Source of the DNA: Metallyticus violacea
Taxonomy: Eukaryota > Arthropoda > Insecta > Mantodea > Metallyticidae
Assembly: GCA_030762175.1 (NCBI GenBank)
Contig: CM060831.1
Location: forward strand, 80,445,001 to 80,509,000
DNA: 64,000 nucleotides
Direction: 5' to 3'
The notes below the pieces were generated by a model. The model saw only the letters and a program-made list of their open reading frames with translations. It made no database searches and was not told the DNA's origin. Position 1 is the first letter of the stretch. Every line of letters starts with the position of its first letter. Shown here one piece after another: positions 12,318-22,330 of the stretch. A program made the position numbers and the translations under genes.

Positions 12318-13135
12318 CGAGGATAGACCAATAAATTTTCGGCTCTCCTCTGTGTTTAGTTGTTCAGATATAGTTGCATAAAGAAGCTATGTGTAGAAGA
12401 TTATGATATGTTCAAAATGAAGTATCGACCTGTTATTAAGTTCTTCACAAAAGAAGGACTTACTCCAAATGAACTTAAACAGCGACTGGATATGAGGAAG
12501 CATCCCCATCATATTGTACCGTAAAAGAATGGACCATACTTTTTCGAATGGGTCCAGAAAGCATTGAAGACGAAGAGCGTGCAGGTCTCGGCCCTTGGAG
12601 ATGCTCACTTCTGAAAACATCGCTCTTGTGGAAGGAGTAATTATGGAAGACCGGCGGCTCAAAGTTACGGAAATAGCTGCAAGTTGGGCCTTTCTAAAAT
12701 AATAGTCCTTCGAATTATTCATGAACATTTAAACATGAATAAGATTAGTGCAAGATGGGTGTCTAGACTTCTTTCCTCAGTCCAAAACCAACAACGAGGC
12801 ATCTGTTATCAGGCATTTTTGGAGCTCTGCCATGGCAACGAGAGAAAGAGAAGTTCTGCAAACCATTGTTACAGGAGATGAAACTATGGTTCTCCACTAT
12901 GATCCCTTGTCGAAAAGAGAATCAATGGAGCGAGTAGCGTAAACCGGGAGAAGCACCGCCTCTAAAGGCCACACAGTGAACCAAGAAGATCATGGCCACA
13001 ATCTTCTGGGATTATGAAGGAATATTCTTCACTAACTTCAAGGAGAGGAATATCACAGTAAGTGGGGAGTACTATGCAGTCCTACTACACAGACTACGAG
13101 CTTGCATCAAAGAGAAAACGCGAGGAAAGCTAAAT
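12318..13135 (+). mobile_element. Mariner family A, truncated
   Basis: The left TIR (cgaggatagaccaataaatt) follows a TA at 12316-12317. A broken transposase frame then reads MKYRPVIKFFTKEGLTPNE, the paired HTH (IIHEHLNMNKISARWV), and the first catalytic aspartate in TGDET near 12880. Single-base frameshifts and stops interrupt it. The element stops abruptly at about 13135 in the RGKL region, before the second catalytic aspartate, where it joins a different mariner in the opposite orientation. Confidence 0.8.
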
Positions 13136-13600
13136 GTGGTGTGATTTTCATACAGTTGCTCAAAATGCCCACCATTGGCGTCGATACACTTCCGAGTACG
13201 TTGAACTACTGTTTGAGCAACGTTTGCGAAAGTGTCCTAAGCGATTGCAGCATACGCCGTTTCAATTTCTTCCCGAAGTGCTGCCAGTGTAGCTGGTTTG
13301 CCCAGATCTGCCCTTGTGAACATTGCATACGATACCACGAGTCTCAAATTTGTCTCGAATGCGTGCAATTGGCAACTCGCATTGGCGGTTCTGTTCTGTA
13401 CACACGTCTCCATTGTCTTTGAACTTCAACAATATTCTCGCTTTTCCATTGCCACTTCAAAATTGCTTTCCGCTGTTCAAACGATAATCTTGGCTCCTTT
13501 TTGTTGTAGCAACGCTATCATAATGTGAGTCACATCTGTTTACAGAACATCATACTACACATTACTGTTGTTATTTCAACATGTGAAAAATATTGTAAAT
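13136..13600 (-). mobile_element. Mariner family B, internally deleted
   Basis: On the - strand this shares blocks with the longer family B copy at 54.4-55.9 kb: the 3' block (cagttgctcaaaatgcccac, gtttgcgaaagtgtcct, ctgccagtgtagctggtt) and the N-terminal coding block (ttgtgaacattgcatacgat). The middle of the transposase is missing, so it is a deletion derivative. The outer TIR is lost at the junction with the family A copy. Confidence 0.7.
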
Positions 13601-13608
13601 GGGTTAAA

Positions 13609-13674
13609 GGCAGAACGTGGAAAAGTTAGAGGCAGAACGTGGAAAAGTTAGAGGCAGAACGTGGAAAAGTTAGT
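13609..13674. repeat. 22-bp tandem repeat, three copies
   Basis: Three consecutive near-identical copies of ggcagaacgtggaaaagtta plus ga. Confidence 0.9.
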
Positions 13675-14169
13675 GAATGTGTCAATGCAAAACTACAGTG
13701 TGTGCTGGGTCGGAATAAAGGATACTCTACTCAATGCAAGAATGATGAACTCTGAATGTTAAGCCGGCAACATTCAAGAAGGTGAACTTGAATTCAACAC
13801 TAGTGATTTCATTTATTTAAAACAAGCCTCAATAATGACCTGCAATATTGAGTGAAGTTTTTTCCCCAAACAAGTCAATGCTGTGTGAAAATAGATGATC
13901 GTTTTACTTTAACAATTTAAATATATAAAATTTGTTACTGGAATACTCTGTCCATAATATTGTAACATTTAGGTCATTGTATATAGTGGTGAGTAATTTC
14001 TCTTGAATGATTAAATAAATTCAACGTTTTATAATAAAGATTCCTATTATAATGGTTAAATTTATAAGTATTCAGCAAGATTTTAATATAAACAAATATA
14101 AGATTTTGAAAATATGGCAATATGTGTTTTAGGTCATAAATGCTTCTATATTTGAAACATTTCTAGGTC
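13675..14169. other. AT-rich non-coding stretch
   Basis: Nothing recognised. Confidence 0.4.
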
Positions 14170-14450
14170 ATAAACACCAGAGACCTGCTGATGATACATG
14201 GGATAAACTGATAATTTGGAAAAGGAATTTTTATTTAGGAATTAAGAGTTATGAACTCCAGTTTAGAGTACCGGCCCGGCATTTGCCATTGAGGAGGACT
14301 GGGCCGAAGTACCTCTCCGGCATGTACATTGACGAGAATTAAGGAAAATCTGAAAGAAAAAAAAAATAATAAAATTAAGAGAGAGTGGTCGAAGGGAAAT
14401 CAAACCCCAGACATTCCGATCAAGAATTCATGGTGTAACGACATTTGACA
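14170..14450 (-). mobile_element. SINE family 2, diverged copy
   Basis: Read on the - strand, family 2 blocks are visible in order: a degraded head (atggtgtaacgacatt on the + strand), the purine-rich link near 14350-14390, and atttgccattgaggaggact, the complement of the family body. It is older than the next copy. Confidence 0.6.
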
Positions 14451-14547
14451 CAAGTGAACTGTTGGTTTGGGCGAAATTGAATGCAAAATGCTTTAAAGCT
14501 ACTTAAATCGAAAGTATTTAAAGTATACAGCTAACTTTTTTTTTAAT

Positions 14548-14835
14548 AATGCTTAACGCTCGCTTTTACTACCGAGGCACCACAGCCGGTGAACACTGAT
14601 GATATACGAGATAAAATGATATATTGGGAAAGGATTTTTTTTAAGTAAGGAAACGTTCCAGGCCTAAGTTTAGGGTTACTCCACGGTATTTGCCATTTAT
14701 GAGGACTGAGGAAAACCTGGAAAAAAAAAAAAAAAAAAAAACCTGTCAAAGAGGACGGTCCTGGTGGGAATCGAAACTCAGACTTCCCGCTCATGAGTCC
14801 GCGCATTAACGACCACCCGTGGCGGTACTCACAGG
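14548..14835 (-). mobile_element. SINE family 2, copy
   Basis: A well preserved - strand copy. On the + strand it reads gctcgcttttactaccgagg, aggcctaagtttagggtta, atttgccatttatgaggact, a poly-A link, then ggtcctggtgggaatcgaaa (inverted B box) and ttaacgaccacccgtggcgg (inverted A box). Confidence 0.85.
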
Positions 14836-15604
14836 TAGCGTGAGATACCCCAGAGAGTATACATAGTCACGGCCTATCAATGAGCCACTCGCCTATTCTT
14901 CATATTTCATTCATGTCACCGCCACGAGATCGGACATGGGACAAGTTTACATCACTTATTTATCATGTTCATCATCTCGCACCAATATAAAAGAAAAACT
15001 AGGAAATACTGAAAATATAAATGAACCGACTAACGGAACACTACTGGATTTTGTTATATCATTTTAATGACATTTAGTATTACTTTCACTCTTGTAGGTC
15101 GTTGTCAAGATTACCTATCCTGGAGTTAGTGGCGTAACGTCCTCTCTCATCGACTTCCTAAGCAAGATTTTTCGCATTACCACGTTAACAGCTCAATGCA
15201 TCACATTATGCGCATGCGCGGAGCTAGTACCCCAGGTTCAAATATGCCACTACCCAGTGTATATCACATGGAACCAAGAACTTATCGCCTAACCTACGTA
15301 CTCGATAATATGTAAGCTCTCACTGCCTTGTCAATACCCGTATTATTAACAATATCTAACAATTAATCCCTCCCCACCATACGCCACATTATTCACAAGA
15401 GAGAAGTGCAACGGTTATGTTGATTCATCAGTAGATTCCAAATGTAGTATGTACGTGTTAGTTTCGGTAAAGTGTCTAACAATAATTGCAAATTATCCTA
15501 GAATGAATCCACATATTGCGAAAGAGAAGACACCTACATTAAAGCAACTGTACTTTTCGACAAAGAAACGTCATTACAGGATATCTGTTTGCAGTTTCCG
15601 AGGT
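14836..15604 (+). other. Upstream region of the coiled-coil/ankyrin gene
   Basis: No separate gene. This stretch must hold the promoter and 5' UTR of the gene starting at 15605 if that ATG is correct. The open frame extends upstream from 15605 to an ATG at 15449, but that part has a repeat-like composition. A possible 3' splice site (tatctgtttgcag, ending 15594) lies 10 bases before the chosen ATG, so an upstream non-coding exon is possible. Confidence 0.4.
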
Positions 15605-15821
15605 ATGGCGGAAGTTGGTGTCCTGGTGACAAATGAAAGTGTCATAACCAACGCAACGCTTCTACTTCTTCACATACTTACAAGTCAGGCTCAACAGCGA
15701 GCAGCTCACATCACAGAACTTTGTTCCGCAGGTGATCGCTATCTCAAAGAACGCCAGAGATGGCTGCAACACGAAGAGGAACTTATAACGGAGGCATTTA
15801 ATTGCAAAGTCACTAATCAAG
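15605..15821 (+). CDS. Coiled-coil/ankyrin protein, exon 1
   Basis: First coding exon of a predicted three-exon gene. It encodes 72 residues plus one base of the next codon. The start was chosen because the ATG has purine at -3 and G at +4 and the frame from it continues into the later exons. The protein begins MAEVGVLVTNESVITNATLL and then turns into charged helix (RYLKERQRWLQHEEELITEA). I chose the donor GTAACA at 15822, not the better-looking GTAAGT at 15871. The 15822 site leaves the one-base phase that exon 2 needs, while 15871 leads to an early stop in exon 2. The 15871 site also coincides with the terminal repeat of the adjacent mariner copy. I do not recognise the family of this N-terminal part. 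Uncertain: the true start and the upstream exons. Confidence 0.6.
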
Positions 15822-15866
15822 GTAACAGAGCCGTAACTCTACATCATAACATAACTGAATGTATTA

Positions 15867-17118
15867 GACGGTAAGTTCATAATTTTACGGCCTAACCATT
15901 TTCTAGGTATAATAAAAACAAAAACTGTATTTTACTTTTCAATATAGTTACCCTTTATTGCAATATACTTCTCACATCTCCCCCTCCCCCAAATAGTCAG
16001 AAGAATTCTCTGCAAAATGGGCATAACCAGCATTCATTACTTCTTCATCACACTAAAATTTCCTTCTTCAAAGGTACCTCTTGAGTTTTGAGAAGAGAAA
16101 ACTGGGAGCTAGATCTGGACTGTAGGGTGGACGATCGATCTCCTTGAAGCCACATTACTTCACAGCTTCCTTTGCAACAAGAACCGTGTGCACAGGAGCG
16201 TTGTTGTGAAGAAGGCGCACAACACCACTCAGCTTTCCTCGTCTTTTCTCTTTGGTGGAAGCACGCAGTCTGTACAGTAGGCCAGCATAGCACTCCCCAT
16301 TTACTGTGCTGTTCCCCTCCTTGATGTCAATGAAGAGTATTCCTTCATAATCCCAGAAGATTGTGACCATGATCTTCTTGGTTGAATGAGTGAACTTGGC
16401 CTTTAGAGACGGTGCTTCGCCAGGTTTACGCCACTCCATTGATTCTCTTTTGGACAAGGAATCATAGTAGAGGACTATAGTTTCATCTCCAAACCATCTA
16501 ATGGTTTGCAGAACATCTCTCTCGTTACCACGGCAGAGCTCCAAAAATGCCTGACAACAAATGACTCGTTGCTGTTTTTAAACTGAGATAAGAAGTCAAG
16601 GCACTCATCTTCCACTAACCTTATACATGTTTAAATATTCATGAATAATCCGATGGACTGTTGTTTCAGAAAGGCCCAATCTTGCAGCTATTTCAGTAAC
16701 TTTGAGCCACCGGTCTTTCATAATTTCTCCTTCCACAAGAGCGATGTTTTCAGTAGTGAGCACCTCCAAGGGCCGACCTGCACGCTCTTCGTCTTCAATG
16801 CTTTCTCGACCGATTCGAAAAAGTTTGGCCCATTCTTTTACGGTGCAATATGAGGGGGATGCTTCCCCATATATACCGTCCAATCGCTGTTTAATTTCAT
16901 AAGGAGTAAGTCCTTCTTTTATGAAGAACTTAATAACAGGTTGATACTCCATTTTGAACATGTCACACATAGCCTTCTTTATACAACTATATCTGAACAA
17001 CTGAACACAGTTACAGCTGCAATTATTTACTTAACAGATAAGATATGACACCAGATAAGAATTTTGTGAAGGCGCCAATCCTTATCGGCGAAACCGGAAA
17101 CTTAGGGACTTATCTCGT
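15867..17118 (-). mobile_element. Mariner family A, inactive copy
   Basis: TIR remnants at both ends (gacggtaagttcataatttt; inverted ggaaacttagggacttatct) and a TA at 15865-15866. On the - strand the first frame (16605-17000) encodes the N-terminal HTH half: DMFKMEYQPVIKFF, CTVKEWAKLFRIGRESIEDE, AARLGLSETTVHRIIHEYLN. After a frame break a second frame (16155-16544) holds FGDETIVLYYD with catalytic D, SMEWRKPGEAP, and LLHNNAPVH, where the second catalytic D is replaced by N. The third acidic block is lost to frameshift. It lies just inside intron 1 of the coiled-coil/ankyrin gene, in antisense. Confidence 0.85.
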
Positions 17119-17504
17119 GTCAGTTTCAAACAATGCTAATCACTGAGCTCCACTTTAGTTTACAACATTGTCTTTAATTTTTGCTCACAGCATTCTTGTG
17201 TGAAATGAGAAGTAAACAAGATGTACACTGCTGTTAAATAAAGGTATAAATTTTCTGTAAGAAACATATTTACCACCCTAAACGCTACTACGGCAGCAAT
17301 ACATGTTCAAACTTTTGTCCCTCTAATTGTTTTGAGCAGTGTATTTACTTTTAACACACGACTCGTACACAATATTGCTCAATTTTGAACACTATCACTG
17401 TTAAAATTGTCTAAGCATGATCTGTCAAAATATTGGTTTTGATAATTTCGGTTATTCTTTATCAAAACGACTGTCTACTGTTAAAATATTTATACTTAGT
17501 AACG
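17119..17504. other. Intron 1, non-coding
   Basis: Nothing recognised. Confidence 0.4.
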
Positions 17505-17665
17505 GCTATCTTAAGAAGTATTAATTGCAGCTTTGAACAAGAAAACTGATACTATTTTCCCCCAGTTATATCTCAATATCCTTACACGCCTTTCTACAGT
17601 ATTACTGCTAGAATTGAGAATCTTCAACAGATACATACGGAAAGTGCATTTGACGAACGTAAATA
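17505..17665 (+). repeat. Dispersed repeat, copy a
   Basis: Shares blocks with 20530-20705: tgatactattttcccccagtt versus taatactgttttcccctagtt, gccagaattgagaatgtt and aaagtgcatttgacgaacgt. This copy is interrupted after aaata at 17665 by the mariner that follows. Confidence 0.65.
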
Positions 17666-19245
17666 AGAGGTGGATCCAGAATACTCGGGACTGGTGCTGC
17701 CATCTGGTCAAAAACTTACTTTGAGACTAATGACCGCACCCTCGAAGTAGTTCCCTTCCATACGTATACACCGGTCCCAGCGATTCTGCCATTTTCCAAG
17801 TGCATCTTGGAAGTCATGTTTTTTAGGGTGTTTAGCACAGATAGCGTTTCTTCTTGAATCCTCTCAATTGTGTCGAACCGACATCGTTTCAACTTGATTT
17901 TCAATTTGGGGAATAGAGCGAAGTCGCAGGGTGCCAAATCAGGTGAGTATGGTGGGTGGGGGACAACCATGTTGTTTTTCGTCGAAAAGCTCCTGGTGAA
18001 CAAGGAATTGTGACAGGCGCATTATCGTAAAGCAACAGCCAGTTCTCCTGTCGCCAAAGTTCGGGTCGTCGTCTCCGCACATTTTCCCGGAACCGTCACA
18101 AAACGTCACAGTAGTACGTGGAATTCACTGTTTGATTGGAATGAATTCTTTGTGCACAATATCCTTGGTATCAAAGAAAACAAGAAGCAACTTTGCTCTT
18201 CCCCTGTCTCGCTTTTTTTGTTCTTGGTGAGTTCGGGCTCTTCCACTGTTTTTTTTTATTATTATTGATTTACGGACGCCCTTTAACATCTCAGGTCATC
18301 AGCGTCCCATTCAATTCAGGGCGTGAAACAGCCGACAAATTTTGCTCAGAGGCCTCTTTTTTCAGTCTTTAGGTTCTTTTTCGTGCCGTAAATGTACGAC
18401 ACGGAACCCACGGCTTTACTTCCCCTCCGAAGGAAGCCATACTTAGGATTTTTACGCCCGAAAAAAATCCATCGGTCCTGGCCGGGTTCGAACCCACGAT
18501 CTCGGGTATAGGAGGCAAGTATTGTAACCACTACACCACCAGGACCGACTCTTCCACTGGGAGGATTGTTTTTTTATCTCAGGGCCATAAGCGTACATCC
18601 AGCTCTCGTCGCTGGTGATGACACTGGACAACAAGGTTGAGTCATCGGATACGGCCTGACGAAGCTCCGTGCAAACTTCAATATGCTGCCTGTGTCTTCT
18701 GATCAGCAGTCAGGATCCTTGGCACAAATTTTGCGGCGACCTGATGCAAGCCCAATTCGTCAGTTAAAATTCGTTTGCATGTCCCATAACCAACTCCCAC
18801 TTCATGAGCAAGGTCTTCAATCGATCCTCACGAACGAGGCGTTGAACTTTGGCAACAATGTCAGGCGTTGCGCAGCTGGGTGTGAGCATCGTCTTCAATA
18901 GTTGTACGGCCGGCCCTGCCACTCAAACACATATGTACGTCTCATGCTTTGTCCCCAAATACTTCTTGAATCATTGAAGGGTCTCCGTAACATTTTCTCG
19001 GAGATCTGCACAGAATTTGATGCACAATCTCCGTTTTAATCTTGGATCTATTGTAAAATTGCCACACACTACAAACGGAGTATCATGAAAACTATTATAG
19101 AATCTCAACACATCTACCCAGCTGCATGAAACTTTAAACACTCACTCATGAGATGTACTAGTGTTTGCACCTAGCGGTACAAAACTCTACTACAACTATT
19201 GTTGAGATGGCAGCACCAGTTCCGAATATTGTGGATACTACCTCG
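17666..19245 (-). mobile_element. Mariner with a nested SINE
   Basis: TIRs are agaggtggatccagaatact at the left and, inverted, cgaggtagtatccacaatat at the right. Both continue into the shared ggaactggtgctgccatct. TA flanks lie at 17664-17665 and 19246-19247. The - strand frame at 17716-18003 has the classic mariner end VVPHPPYSPDLAPCDFALF with the third catalytic aspartate. The N-terminal part is degraded by frameshifts. A SINE family 1 copy interrupts it at 18249-18548. It is a different mariner lineage from family A. Confidence 0.85.
18249..18548 (-). mobile_element. SINE family 1, full copy with target duplication
   Basis: A full-length copy on the - strand. From 18548 leftwards come the A box (tggtgtagtggttacaatac), B box (gtgggttcgaacccggcc), body, and the tail gatgacctgagatgttaaag ending in a TTA/TAA-rich run at 18250-18270. 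The 11-base target duplication ctcttccactg is present at 18238-18248 and 18549-18559. This defines both ends of the family. Confidence 0.93.
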
Positions 19246-19276
19246 TATATTAAGTTTTTCTAAGAAGTATGTTTCG

Positions 19277-19278
<2 letters not shown>

Positions 19279-19315
<37 letters not shown>

Positions 19316-19331
19316 ATATAATTATTATTAA
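19279..19331. repeat. (ATT)n microsatellite
   Basis: About 13 ATT units, then an imperfect ATAATA tail. Confidence 0.93.
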
Positions 19332-19589
19332 TACTAAAGTTCACACGTATGTTACTTGCGAACTGCATTTCCACTAACAGTTAGCTATAAGAAGTATAGC
19401 TTGTCACAAACAATATAAATAACCAGAACTATATGATTATAGGGACGGAGAGCCTTTCAAAGGAGTTGAGGTCCCTCTAAACAGTCGCTTTCATACCAAA
19501 TGCTCGAATAGAAACCTTTCCGAATATAAACCACTGTAACACCACAGTAAGTCCTTGCACTTTCGACCCGAAAGAATGAAAACCAGTAA

Positions 19590-19670
19590 GGCCATCCTCT
19601 TGGGGTTTGAATCCGTCTCCCGAAAGCAAATCTCAAACCTTACCGCCTGAGCCACAATGGCCCTCTCCTT
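19590..19670 (-). mobile_element. tRNA-like SINE head
   Basis: On the - strand there is an A-box-like tggctcaggcggtaaggttt and, 30 bases on, a B-box-like gacggattcaaaccccaag. These spacings fit a tRNA-derived pol III promoter. The tRNA fold is not complete, so this is a SINE head or tRNA relic, not a tRNA gene. It is unlike SINE families 1 and 2. Confidence 0.5.
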
Positions 19671-19789
19671 CGGAAGGAAGTGAGGTGAGTGTGACACCAG
19701 GTGGCCAGGATCTACGGGTGGTGACTGCGCGGACGCTGACAAGGTCCGTAACATATTTTAAGATAACCCCCCCCCCCGAGCTGAGCGAG

Positions 19790-20065
19790 TCCCTCGGAAG
19801 GTCTGCTTTCATTCCAGACCAAACTTTTCCAAAGGCAACTATGATCGCACCTTGTCAATCAACCTCGCCTGGGCCTTTTGACCCTATAACAGAACCAACA
19901 AATGAAATGGGAGAGACAAAATTCGTGGAATGTAAATGTTCATTCCAGCATTCGCCTTTGTGATAAGGGGAAGCCACGAAAAATCCCAAGGGCAGGATAA
20001 CCAGAGGGAATTAAACCCGGAACCTCCCAAGCACTGAGGTACTCGGTGGTATAGCACCCATAATC
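19790..20065 (-). mobile_element. Possible third SINE, diverged
   Basis: Read on the - strand it starts with a tRNA-like segment containing a B-box-like ttccgggtttaattccctct. About 190 bases of less AT-rich sequence follow (cctgcccttgggatttttcg, gcgaatgctggaatgaacat). This layout is SINE-like. Only one copy is in the window, so the call is tentative. Confidence 0.35.
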
Positions 20066-20122
20066 TTAAATAGTTTACAACGAGCTTAAAGTCAAACGTG
20101 ATCGTTAACTTTTTGTTCTTAG

Positions 20123-20340
20123 CTATACTGATGGAGAAGGCTGGTTTAGAGAAAGAGCTGCAGACGGAGAAAGGTAGAGTGCAGGAACTACAGCTGCGTT
20201 TACTGCTGGAGCAGGAGAAATGTGTGCCTGCCCAACAGCCCCTGCAGAACATGACAGCTTATCTAGCCAACATCTTCAGGGCACTTCAGGAAAGGGTTGT
20301 GGATGACGTGAGCGCTGCAGAATGCCAGAGAAAACTCAGT
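20123..20340 (+). CDS. Coiled-coil/ankyrin protein, exon 2
   Basis: The 3' splice site ttttgttcttag ends at 20122 and the donor GTGAGT starts at 20341. The exon starts with two bases completing an Ala codon carried over from exon 1 and ends on a codon boundary. Its 73 residues are strongly helical and charged (MEKAGLEKELQTEKGRVQEL, then LLLEQEK), typical of a coiled coil, followed by NMTAYLANIFRALQERVVDD. In the joined protein this is about residues 73-145. The phase matches exon 1 (15821) and exon 3 (27845) without adjustment. Confidence 0.68.
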
Positions 20341-20529
20341 GTGAGTAGTTTGTGCACTATTTCAACAGATATGTTGAACTCGACTACCTAATTAACTCCG
20401 TTTTATTTATTGGATCACTATTTAACCGAATCACCTTTTAATTACGTTAACAGTACATTATACCTTGAGTAAACTCATTGTTGATTAAGTCGTTCATAAT
20501 AATTATAAGGCAGCCGTTTCTAGGCAAAA

Positions 20530-20705
20530 ACATTTAAACAGTAGACTGAAAAAGTATCAATTGCAACTTCAAACACTTAAGGAAACTAATACTGTTTTCC
20601 CCTAGTTAAATTTCAATATCACTACATACCTTTCTGTGTTATTTCTGCCAGAATTGAGAATGTTAGTGAAATATACAAGAAAAGTGCATTTAACGAACCG
20701 TAAAT
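20530..20705 (+). repeat. Dispersed repeat, copy b
   Basis: Second copy of the sequence at 17505-17665. Here it is uninterrupted. Confidence 0.6.
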
Positions 20706-21171
20706 ATATGGAGTGTATCAACAGAAACCAAAACAAATAAAATAAAAGTGTTTTAAATATCAATATTTTTTTTTAAAAAAAATACGCTATTTTAATGCCA
20801 TAAACACAGTATTGTATAAGTTAACAAGCATTGAAAATGAACTGAAAAATGGAACTGATTTATAAATAAAATGAATATAAAATCCAAACATCGTTCAGTA
20901 TCGATGTTTAAAAAAACAGGTCATTTAATGCCATAAACATATTATTATGTATGTTAATAAGACATAAAAGTGAACTGATTTAAATAGTACAGTAAACAGC
21001 ATTCCCTACAAGTTTTATCCCTAGCCCAATCTTACGGCTCAAATTGTCCCTTGCCAGAATAATTTATATGAGGGAAAATTGAAGAAAAGGTGAACGCATG
21101 CTATGGAATGCCATTTAAGATTATAATGTGGTTATGTAAAAATATCTAGAAAAAATGTAAATTATATTATA
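20706..21171. other. Intron 2, AT-rich non-coding
   Basis: Two loosely similar segments (atgccataaacacagtattg near 20796 and atgccataaacatattatta near 20928) suggest a small diverged direct repeat. Nothing else is recognised. Confidence 0.35.
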
Positions 21172-21465
21172 CGAGGGCAGTTTCATAATAAGGATTATCG
21201 CCTTCACAAAATCCTTATCTGGTGTCTTACCTTATATGTTAAGTAAATAACTTCATCTGTAACTTCCGCTTCGCTGTATTCAGTTTTCAGATATAGTTAC
21301 CTAAAGAAGGCTACGTGTGACATGTTCAAAATGGAGTATCGAGCCGTTATTTAGTTCTTCACAAAAGGACTTACTCCAAATGAAATTAAAGTGATTGGAC
21401 GTGTATATGGGGAAGCATCCCCCTCATATTCTACCGTAAAAGAATGCGCCGAAATTTTTCAGAGG
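21172..21465 (+). mobile_element. Mariner family A, 5' fragment
   Basis: Starts after TA at 21170-21171 with the TIR-like cgagggcagtttcataataa and continues with family A 5' sequence and the N-terminal code (FKMEYRAVI with a stop, TKGLTPNEIK, YGEASPSYSTVKECAEIF). It ends abruptly and passes into an unrelated mariner of opposite orientation. Confidence 0.75.
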
Positions 21466-22330
21466 AAAGGATTATTGCTGGGATGCATGTCACTGTTAAC
21501 TCCATACTCATGGGCCTGGAGTCTGAAATCGTATCCGATTTCCGCCGTTGCATGGGCGAGCATTGTTTTTATGTAAGATGAATTTCTTCTCTGATATATG
21601 CGACCTTTTCTTGCGTAATTTTGTCTTAAATGAGTCAAGAGATTAGCATAATACGCCCCAGTGATAGATATTTGAGTGGGGAGATAATCATTTAGCACTA
21701 CACCCTTGGCATCCCAGAATACCACGCTGTGATTTTATACACTAGGTCTTCTCCGGCGGTGGAGAATCGCGATTCTTCCATTGTTTAGTTTCAAGTGTGT
21801 GGTACTACATCCATTTTTTCACAAACAGAGGCGGAATCTCTGAAAATGGACGAAATTTGCTGAGAGCCCTGCACTCTGATTTGCTTTTGATCTTGAATGA
21901 GTAGCCACGCCACGCATCTTGCAGATAATTTTTTTCACGCACATTTCTTCCAAAGCAAATCGCGTTCCCCTGAAATTCCCAGAACTTCAGCAATTTCGGA
22001 CACCTTTAATAGGCAATCCTCCAGAAACATGTCGTGAACCTTATCGATAATTTCTGATGTGACAGATTTTGGTCATCTTCCAAGCTTTGAAGGCCGAGTT
22101 TAAGCTTCGTGATTCACTTGGAAACAGCTGAAAACGACATAGAGTGCCCTAGTGTATGTGTCACATCTGTAAGAATTTCTGTTGTATTCACACTCTTTTT
22201 ACCATGTACTTAATAACCGCATGATGTTCGATATTTGCCATTTTCCCTATATACATATGTCTGTACTGCAACAAAGACATAGCTACCACGATTCTTGATC
22301 AATCATGTATTATTGCACAACTGTTTCTAT
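21466..22330 (-). mobile_element. Mariner of another lineage, decayed
   Basis: On the - strand a start near 22241 reads MANIEHHAVIKYMVKKSVNT, a mariner N-terminal HTH. Further on, VVFWDAKGVVL and ANLLTHLRQNYARKGRIYQR (21500-21725) match the region between the first and second catalytic aspartates. Stops and frameshifts abound. The TIRs were not located. Confidence 0.7.

Noticed and set aside
15449..15604. Upstream extension of the exon 1 frame to an ATG at 15449
   Set aside because: The N-terminal 52 codons look non-coding and contain a possible splice acceptor (ending 15594). The ATG at 15605 has the better context.
15622..15871. Donor GTAAGT at 15871 as the end of exon 1
   Set aside because: It leaves a two-base overhang that runs into a stop in exon 2, and the site is the terminal repeat of a mariner.
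19607..19963. 118-codon proline-rich + strand frame
   Set aside because: It overlaps two - strand tRNA-like SINE candidates and spans a C-run. It has no domain and no splice support, so it is likely a shadow.
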